From positions 1-12,645 of the forward strand of contig JAUTXM010000093.1 in NCBI GenBank assembly GCA_030838025.1: a DNA stretch of 12,645 nt. The letters are read 5' to 3'. This stretch comes from Acidimicrobiaceae bacterium (GTDB lineage: Bacteria; Actinomycetota; Acidimicrobiia; Acidimicrobiales; Palsa-688). Shown here piece after piece: positions 5,366 to 12,645 of the stretch (positions are counted from its first letter, which is position 1; each line of letters opens with the position of its first letter). Under the pieces are notes generated by a model. It was not told the DNA's origin. It searched no databases and saw only the letters and a program-made list of their open reading frames with translations. The position numbers were made by a program, and so were the translations under genes.

Positions 5366-6532
5366 GTGGCAGACGTCGAGATCGGGCGGGGCAAGTCGGG
5401 ACGTCGGGCGTACGGTTTTGACGACATCGCGATCGTCCCCAGCCGTCGGACTCGTGACCCCGAGGACGTCGATATCTCCTGGGAGATCGACGCCTACCGG
5501 TTTGACCTGCCCCTCATGGCGTCGGCCATGGACGGAGTCGTCAGTCCGGCCACCGCCATCGAGATCGGTCGCCTCGGCGGTGTCGGCGTACTCAACCTCG
5601 AAGGACTCTGGACACGGTACGAGGACCCGGACCCGCTCTTCGAAGAGATCGCCCATCTCGATACCGACAAGGCCACGGCCCGGATGCAGCAGATCTACGG
5701 CGAGCCCATCAAGGCTGAACTGATCGGCGAGCGGATTCGTGAGATCAAGGAGGCGGGCATGGTGTCGTGCGCGTCGCTCACTCCGCAACGCACCACGCTC
5801 TACGCCAAGGAACTGATCGCGGCCGAGCTTGACCTGTTCGTCATCCAGGGGACGGTGGTTTCGGCCGAGCACGTGTCGAAGACCGTCGAGCCCCTCAACC
5901 TCAAGCGCTTCATCCGTGAGTTCGACATCCCCGTCATCGTGGGCGGCTGCGCGTCATATCAGGCGGCCCTCCACCTGATGCGTACCGGCGCGGTGGGCGT
6001 GCTCGTCGGTGTCGGTCCCGGACATGCGTGCACCTCCCGAGGGGTCCTCGGCATCGGGGTGCCCCAGGCCACCGCCATCGCCGACGTCCGATCGGCGCGG
6101 GCGCAGCATCTTGACGAGACGGGGGTCTACGTGCACGTGATCGCGGACGGCGGCATGGGCACGGGCGGCGACGTGGCCAAGGCGATCGTGTGCGGCGCCG
6201 ACGCAGTGATGATTGGCTCGCCGCTGGCGGCGGCGGTCGAAGCACCCGGACGGGGGTACCACTGGGGGATGGCGACCTTCCATCCAACGCTGCCTCGGGG
6301 CGCGCGCGTGCGCACCGAGACCCGAGGGACGCTGCAGGAGGTCCTGATCGGCCCGGCCCACGAGAATGACGGCCGCATGAACCTCTTCGGTGCGTTGCGC
6401 ACCTCGATGGCCACCTGTGGCTACGAGACGGTGAAGGAATTCCAGAAGGCCGAGGTTTTGGTTGCCCCGGCGTTACAGACCGAGGGCAAGTCCCTGCAAC
6501 GAGCCCAGGGCATCGGGATGGGTCGCAGCTAG
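5366..6532 (+). CDS. guaB3: GuaB3 family IMP dehydrogenase-related protein
   Basis: A 388-residue (beta/alpha)8-barrel enzyme of the GuaB3 branch of the IMP dehydrogenase/GMP reductase superfamily, expected to act in guanine nucleotide metabolism in the cytosol. The N-terminus has the family pattern GRGKSGRRAYGFDDIAIVPS. The active-site loop GVGPGHACTSRGVLGIGVPQ carries Cys222-Thr223 at the place of the IMPDH catalytic cysteine. DGGMGTGGDVAKAIVCGADAV and VMIGSPLA form the phosphate-binding region. There are no CBS domains, as usual for GuaB3 and unlike GuaB. Mycobacterial GuaB3 has long been annotated as of uncertain activity, while work on a cyanobacterial GuaB3 reported IMP oxidation, so the reaction IMP + NAD to XMP is probable but inferred here. 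In many actinobacteria guaB3 follows guaB directly; here its upstream neighbour is the zinc-ribbon gene. Confidence 0.95.
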   Translation: MADVEIGRGKSGRRAYGFDDIAIVPSRRTRDPEDVDISWEIDAYRFDLPLMASAMDGVVSPATAIEIGRLGGVGVLNLEGLWTRYEDPDPLFEEIAHLDTDKATARMQQIYGEPIKAELIGERIREIKEAGMVSCASLTPQRTTLYAKELIAAELDLFVIQGTVVSAEHVSKTVEPLNLKRFIREFDIPVIVGGCASYQAALHLMRTGAVGVLVGVGPGHACTSRGVLGIGVPQATAIADVRSARAQHLDETGVYVHVIADGGMGTGGDVAKAIVCGADAVMIGSPLAAAVEAPGRGYHWGMATFHPTLPRGARVRTETRGTLQEVLIGPAHENDGRMNLFGALRTSMATCGYETVKEFQKAEVLVAPALQTEGKSLQRAQGIGMGRS

Positions 6533-6666
6533 GCCGTAGCTGGCCCGTACAACGCGGCGCCTCGATCCTCGCTGCGGTTCGCCCGGGGTGCGCGTCGAGC
6601 GTCGTCGACGAGGGGCCGCAGTGCTTCCTCGATGATCATTCCCGCGACGCTCAAGCATTCGGCCAC
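6529..6666 (-). CDS. Doubtful small ORF, 45 residues
   Basis: A minus-strand frame from GTG at 6666 (or ATG at 6639) to a TAG that overlaps the guaB3 stop codon. It reads VAECLSVAGMIIEEALRPLV followed by an Arg/Ala-rich tail and ends YGPATA. The helix-like N-terminal half looks protein-like, but about a quarter of codons end in A or T, more than in the genuine genes here. There is no ribosome site, and I recognise no family. It may be the tail of a lost gene or chance. Apart from this frame and the terminator, the guaB3-reductase gap shows only a 10-base palindrome, TCGTCGACGA, at 6602-6611. Confidence 0.15.
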   Translation of the reverse strand: MAECLSVAGMIIEEALRPLVDDARRAPRANRSEDRGAALYGPATA

Positions 6667-6729
6667 AGCATGCCGCTACTGATCCCCGCCGGTGGACAGG
6701 GACACCGTCATCATGTCCGGAACCGGCTG

Positions 6730-6770
6730 CCACCAGCACCGCCGATGGATCGGTGCCGATGGTGGTTTTT
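6730..6770 (+). terminator. Intrinsic terminator between guaB3 and the reductase gene
   Basis: CCACCA-GCACCG (6730-6741) pairs with CGGTGC (6751-6756) and TGGTGG (6760-6765), with a three-base CGA bulge and a nine-base loop, followed by TTTTT (6766-6770). It ends plus-strand transcripts. guaB3 stops about 200 bases earlier. The last two Ts are part of the convergent reductase gene's TAA stop. Confidence 0.7.
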
Positions 6771-7623
6771 ACCCCTCCATGAGGTGGTTGAGCTCCTCAA
6801 TTTCCTCCGGGTCGAGCTTGATGGCCGCTGCGGCCACATTTTGTTCGAGATGGGCCACCGTCGCGGTACCTGGAATAGGAAGCATTGCCGGTGAGCGAGC
6901 CAGCAACCACGCCAGTGCGACCTGTTGGGCGGAGGCGCTGTGGCGGGCGCCGATCTCCGCCACCGGGCCGGTATCGGCATCGGCCAGGGGACCCCAGGGG
7001 ATGAAGACGAGTTCCTCCTGCTCGCACAGGTCGACCAAGTCCTCCGACTTACGGTCAGTCAGGTTGTAGCGGTTCTGGATAGACACGATTGGCGTCAGCT
7101 CTTGGGCTCGCCGCAGCTCGTCCTCGGCCAGGTTGGAAACCCCGATGTGTCGGATCTTGCCTTCGTTCTTCAGGTCGACCAGAGCCCCGACCGATTCCTC
7201 GAGTGGGACTTTCGGGTCGGGTCGGTGCCACTGGTACAACGCGATTTCACCCAGCCGGAGCCGCTTGAGGCTCCCCTCGCAGGCTCGGCGAAGGTATTCG
7301 GGCCGGCCGTTGGGAACCCACTGCCCCGGCCCGGGGCGTTCCAGGCCGCCCTTGGTGGCGATGACCAGGTCCTCGGGGTAGGGATACAGGACGTCGGCGA
7401 TGAGCTGTTCGCTGACCTCCGGTCCGTACGAGTCAGCGGTATCGATGAAGTTCACGTCCAGATCACGAAGGCGACGGAGCACCTCCTTGGCCTGCGACAG
7501 GTCACGGGGAAGCCCCCAGATGCCCTCACCGGTGAGGCGCATGGCCCCGAAGCCCAGTCGGTTGATCGTGAGGTCACCCCCCAGGTCGATGATGCCCGCC
7601 GCGGTCGCAGTTATGGTTGCCAT
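6769..7623 (-). CDS. Aldo/keto reductase, PdxI (pyridoxal reductase)-like
   Basis: A 284-residue soluble NADPH-dependent oxidoreductase of the aldo/keto reductase superfamily. The catalytic tetrad is complete: Asp61 and Tyr66 in IDTADSYGPEV, Lys91 in IATKGG, His133 in QWHRPDP. The cofactor phosphate-binding segment LPIPGTATVAHLEQN is near the C-terminus. The N-terminal pattern INRLGFGAMRLTGEGIWG and the phrases DVLYPYPEDLVIATK and QVALAWLLARSP closely resemble E. coli PdxI (YdbC), which reduces pyridoxal to pyridoxine with NADPH. That specificity is inferred from resemblance. The ATG at 7623 is chosen from alignment with the family. GGAGGA lies 13 bases upstream, farther than ideal. The gene is divergent from pcrA (98 bases between starts) and convergent with guaB3. 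Confidence 0.93.
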   Translation of the reverse strand: MATITATAAGIIDLGGDLTINRLGFGAMRLTGEGIWGLPRDLSQAKEVLRRLRDLDVNFIDTADSYGPEVSEQLIADVLYPYPEDLVIATKGGLERPGPGQWVPNGRPEYLRRACEGSLKRLRLGEIALYQWHRPDPKVPLEESVGALVDLKNEGKIRHIGVSNLAEDELRRAQELTPIVSIQNRYNLTDRKSEDLVDLCEQEELVFIPWGPLADADTGPVAEIGARHSASAQQVALAWLLARSPAMLPIPGTATVAHLEQNVAAAAIKLDPEEIEELNHLMEG

Positions 7624-7709
7624 GGACCCATCATCGTCCTCCGCCGGGACTACGGGAGCATCCCAGCGAGACCGGCCGGCGGGTCAGCCGGGCCGTCACA
7701 GCCGTCCGG

Positions 7710-7721
7710 TACGTTGGGTTC
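7710..7721 (+). promoter_or_regulatory. -10 element of a leaderless promoter for pcrA
   Basis: TACGTT (7710-7715) fits TANNNT and is followed by exactly six bases and the ATG at 7722. No Shine-Dalgarno precedes the ATG. The element supports ATG 7722 over the upstream in-frame ATG at 7617, which lies across the start codon of the divergent reductase gene. Confidence 0.58.
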
Positions 7722-10064
<2,343 letters not shown>

Positions 10065-10083
10065 AGGGGCGGGGCGGGACCGC

Positions 10084-11778
10084 TCAGCACGACGGGGGCG
10101 TGAAGCCCGTCGGGGTACCGGGGAGTTCGTAGGTGGTGGTCGGCGGCGTCGCCGGTGTCGACGTGGCGGTTACCGATCTGGGCGTCCCGGTCGTGCCGTT
10201 GGCCGGCACCGTGGCGATTCCCAGGTAGGACTGGCCGGTGATCAGCTCGACGTCGGCGCCCTGGAGGCTCGAGTCGAGCTGCAACTGGGTGCTGCCCTGA
10301 ACGGCATTGGCCAGCAGCTGGGCCTTGGCTTCGTTGCCCGGGAGGTAACGAACCACCGATGATGTGTAGCTGAAGTTGTTGGCCGAGTGGGTGCTGGTCA
10401 CCTGGAAGCCCTGGCGCTGCAAGTCCGCCGCTGCTTTGGCGGCTTCACCCGGGCGGCCCGTGCCATTGAGGACCGCTACCCGGACGCTCGACGGCGCCAC
10501 GTTCGATGTAGTGCTCGGCCCCGGCGCCGTGGTGGTGCTCGATGCCGCCTTCCCGGGGTGCAGGAAGTCGGTGATCGCCTGTTGCGCCTGGGGCTGCTGG
10601 AGTACCAGTACATCGGCGCCGCCCACCGTCGCCGGGGCGGTCGGCAGCGTCGCCGTGGGCAGGCTGTCGGGGGACAGGCTCCGGAACCGCTTGCCGAGGG
10701 AGAGCAGCAGGTTCTGGCTGAAGCCCTTGTCAAGCGTCAGGTTGCCGGTGACCCCGCCGATGATGTTGTTGAGCGCGATGGGATTGGTGAGCCCCGAGCC
10801 TTGGGCCTTGGCGATGACCTTCTTGATGAAGGACTGCTGGCGTTTGATGCGAGCCAGGTCACTCTCGGACTCACTCACCCACCGGCCGTTGACCTTGTAT
10901 TCGTAGTGCCGGGCCCGGACGAAGGACAGGGCCATGTCGCCGCTCAGGTTGTAACACCCGGCGTTGGGGATATTGAGCAGTGAGTAGGCATCACGCGCCG
11001 GTGTCGGGAAGTATTCCTTCACCCCGCCGACCGCGTTGACCACGTCACGAAACGACTGGAAGTTGACCTCGACGTAGTGGTCGATGCTGATCCCAAGATC
11101 CTGTTCGATTGTCTGAACCAGCAGGTCGGGGCCGGTGTCGAAGGTCGTGTTGATCCGCTGGCTGTAGTTCTTGCCCGGAATCGGCACCCAGAGATCGCGG
11201 GGGATCGACATCATGGTGGCGGTCGTGGACTGGGGGTCGACGTGGACGACCATGATGGTGTCCGACCGCTGGCCGCCGACGGTCGAGGCGCTCCCGAACT
11301 GCTTGGCGTCGGAACCCGTGTCGGCGGCTCGGCTGTCGCTACCGACGACGAGGATCGTCATGGGCGCTCCCGGTGCCGCGCCGCCACCCTTGATGTGGGG
11401 TAGGACGATTCGGCTGATCTGGCTGAAACGCCAGTTGGCGTATCCGTACACGGTGCCGGCCGCGATGAGCATCATGGCGACCATCACGTTGACGCCGATC
11501 AGCAACCGCCGAGGCCAGCGCCGAACCGGTATGTAGGCCCCGGTCTTCGACCGCCCGCGGGCAGAGCCGCCATGGCGGCCGGGTCCCGTGTCGTCGTCTC
11601 CGTCCTGGGGGCCCGAGCGCAGGCCGATCAAGCTGCGGGCCAGCGGTCCGCCTGGGTCGCCCAGGTCGTTCGGGTCACCGTCGGCCCATGAGTCATCCAG
11701 TGATCGCTTGCTCCGCCGATTGGGCAGCGGGTCAAGCACGCCGCTGGATGCGGATCGTCTGTCAGTGGGAGGGCTCAC
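10084..11778 (-). CDS. LytR-CpsA-Psr protein with C-terminal LytR_C domain
   Basis: A 564-residue membrane-anchored enzyme likely to attach wall glycopolymers (arabinogalactan, teichoic acid or capsule, depending on the organism) from lipid carriers to peptidoglycan. Residues 1-90 are a charged, disordered cytosolic region ending in PVRRWPRR. About 91-113 is the single membrane span. The LCP domain follows with ILVVGSDSR (142-150), RSDTIMVVHV (171), MSIPRDLWVPIPG (190-202), SFVRARH (285-291) and DLARIKRQQSFIKK (307-320), including the conserved Arg and Asp residues. A Ser/Thr/Pro linker (411-430) leads to a LytR_C domain, VRVAVLNGTGRPGEAAKAAADL to about 515, then a Thr/Pro tail ending in Cys. 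The GTG at 11778 is the farthest in-frame start; no Shine-Dalgarno precedes it. The wall polymer cannot be told from sequence. Confidence 0.93.
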   Translation of the reverse strand: MSPPTDRRSASSGVLDPLPNRRSKRSLDDSWADGDPNDLGDPGGPLARSLIGLRSGPQDGDDDTGPGRHGGSARGRSKTGAYIPVRRWPRRLLIGVNVMVAMMLIAAGTVYGYANWRFSQISRIVLPHIKGGGAAPGAPMTILVVGSDSRAADTGSDAKQFGSASTVGGQRSDTIMVVHVDPQSTTATMMSIPRDLWVPIPGKNYSQRINTTFDTGPDLLVQTIEQDLGISIDHYVEVNFQSFRDVVNAVGGVKEYFPTPARDAYSLLNIPNAGCYNLSGDMALSFVRARHYEYKVNGRWVSESESDLARIKRQQSFIKKVIAKAQGSGLTNPIALNNIIGGVTGNLTLDKGFSQNLLLSLGKRFRSLSPDSLPTATLPTAPATVGGADVLVLQQPQAQQAITDFLHPGKAASSTTTAPGPSTTSNVAPSSVRVAVLNGTGRPGEAAKAAADLQRQGFQVTSTHSANNFSYTSSVVRYLPGNEAKAQLLANAVQGSTQLQLDSSLQGADVELITGQSYLGIATVPANGTTGTPRSVTATSTPATPPTTTYELPGTPTGFTPPSC

Positions 11779-11790
11779 CGAATCGTCATG

Positions 11791-11796
11791 AGGTTA
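11791..11796 (-). promoter_or_regulatory. Possible -10 element for the LCP gene
   Basis: On the minus strand TAACCT (plus 11791-11796) fits TANNNT and lies 12 bases before the GTG at 11778, implying a leader of about five bases. An out-of-frame ATG lies between them. A CACCGG/CCGGTG hairpin sits just upstream, around 11810-11833. Confidence 0.35.
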
Positions 11797-11889
11797 TTGG
11801 GAGCAGCCGCACCGGTGTGGCATACGCCGGTGGTCATGCACAAGAAAAGCTGACGTTCGGGTACCCCCACCGCGCACCCGGACGAGTGA

Positions 11890-12645
11890 TCATACCCCGA
11901 GGTCGCCACGATCCTCGGTCGCCTGATCGAAGAGGTCGTTCAGGCGCAGGATGTCCGAGGAGGCAACGACGCCAACGAGGCGACCGTCGGCATCGACGAC
12001 GGCCAACTCGTCGACGTCGGCGTCCTCCATGGCCGCCAGAGCCTGACGGAAGTTCCAACCAGGAGCGGCGGCCGCCACGTCGCTGCGCATGATCTCGCCC
12101 ACCGTGGTGTTGGCCCATTTGTCCTGGGCGACATCTTGCAGCTCGTCGAGGCGCGCCATCCCGACGTAGCGGCCCTGTTCGACGACCGCGACCGAGCTGC
12201 GCCGGGGCCCAACCAGCAGGTGGTTGAAGAGGTCGGCAACGGTCGCAGAAGGGGCCAGTGTCGCGATGTCGGTCCGTAGCACGTCGGTCAGGGGCAGTTG
12301 GAACCGGCGTTCGAGGTGACCGGCCTGGCGGGCCTGCTGGTAGGCCGAGACCGATGCCCGACCCATCACGAGTTGGGCCGCCACGGCCGCGATCAGTCCG
12401 GGCACCACGAACTCGGGGCGACCGGTCGACTCGGCGACGAACATGAGCGCCGCGAGCGGTACCCGGTAGCCGGCGCCCAAGAAGGCCGCGATGCCAATCA
12501 CGGGGAACAGCGAACTTCCCGGTTGTCCGAACGCCGAGCCGCACAGGCGACCGACGAGGGCCCCCTCCACCACCAGCGGGATGAACAAACCCCCGACGCC
12601 CCCGCCCGCCAAGGCGACGGGGACGGCAACGGTGCGGATGAGCAC
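11890..12645 (-). CDS. ClC-type chloride channel/transporter with CBS pair, 5' end missing
   Basis: The C-terminal 251 residues of a ClC family anion channel or Cl-/H+ exchanger of the cytoplasmic membrane; the gene runs off the right edge and the first codon seen is internal. GGGVGGLFIP at residues 14-23 is the helix-N anion-pathway motif GxFxP. GAGYRVPLAALMFVAESTG (58-75) and the hydrophobic segment to about 95 complete the membrane part. Two CBS domains follow (about 120-173 and 182-236), ending DGRLVGVVASSDILRL; these usually bind adenine nucleotides or regulate gating. The selectivity-filter glutamate segment (GREGP) and the proton-glutamate site lie outside the window, so channel and exchanger cannot be told apart. 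It is on the same strand as the LCP gene, 111 bases upstream of it. Confidence 0.93.
   Translation of the reverse strand: MLIRTVAVPVALAGGGVGGLFIPLVVEGALVGRLCGSAFGQPGSSLFPVIGIAAFLGAGYRVPLAALMFVAESTGRPEFVVPGLIAAVAAQLVMGRASVSAYQQARQAGHLERRFQLPLTDVLRTDIATLAPSATVADLFNHLLVGPRRSSVAVVEQGRYVGMARLDELQDVAQDKWANTTVGEIMRSDVAAAAPGWNFRQALAAMEDADVDELAVVDADGRLVGVVASSDILRLNDLFDQATEDRGDLGV

Overview
GC-rich chromosomal DNA with actinobacterial hallmarks: a GuaB3-type IMP dehydrogenase relative, a membrane-anchored LytR-CpsA-Psr protein with a LytR_C domain, a PcrA-type UvrD helicase, and several start codons that sit a fixed six bases after a TANNNT -10 element (leaderless transcription). groEL lying near guaB3 recalls the neighbourhood seen in many Actinomycetota. 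My best guess is a deep-branching actinobacterium, perhaps Acidimicrobiia-like, but that rank is inference from gene style only.

Layout. 1-1328 (+): 3' part of groEL, with a terminator at 1348-1381. 1386-1793 (-): DUF3052-type protein. 1805-2029 and 2038-2772 (+): a 74-residue protein and a CoA-pyrophosphatase-type Nudix hydrolase, probably one transcript. 2773-3483: 711 bases with no intact gene, holding a small hairpin, a large inverted repeat built from four copies of one 10-base motif, and what looks like a decayed minus-strand gene. 3484-4188 (-): DUF554 membrane protein, divergent from 4254-5288 (+), a zinc-ribbon/proline-rich/dispanin-like membrane protein. 5366-6532 (+): guaB3. 6769-7623 (-): PdxI-like aldo/keto reductase, convergent with guaB3 and sharing a terminator with it. 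7722-10064 (+): pcrA. 10084-11778 (-): LCP-LytR_C cell-wall protein. 11890-12645 (-): C-terminal part of a ClC chloride channel with a CBS pair, running off the right edge.

The window is a string of mostly single-gene units: protein folding (GroEL), nucleotide and cofactor metabolism (GuaB3, Nudix, PdxI-like reductase), DNA repair (PcrA), cell-envelope assembly (LCP) and membrane proteins (DUF554, dispanin-like, ClC). I see no phage, transposase, CRISPR, toxin-antitoxin or defence cassette, no biosynthetic cluster, and no tRNA or rRNA gene. The most unusual parts are the 2.9-3.4 kb gap with its composite inverted repeat and gene remnant, the repeated TANNNT-N6-ATG promoter geometry, and the 11-base divergent start region at 1794-1804, where the -10 of one gene touches the start codon of the other.
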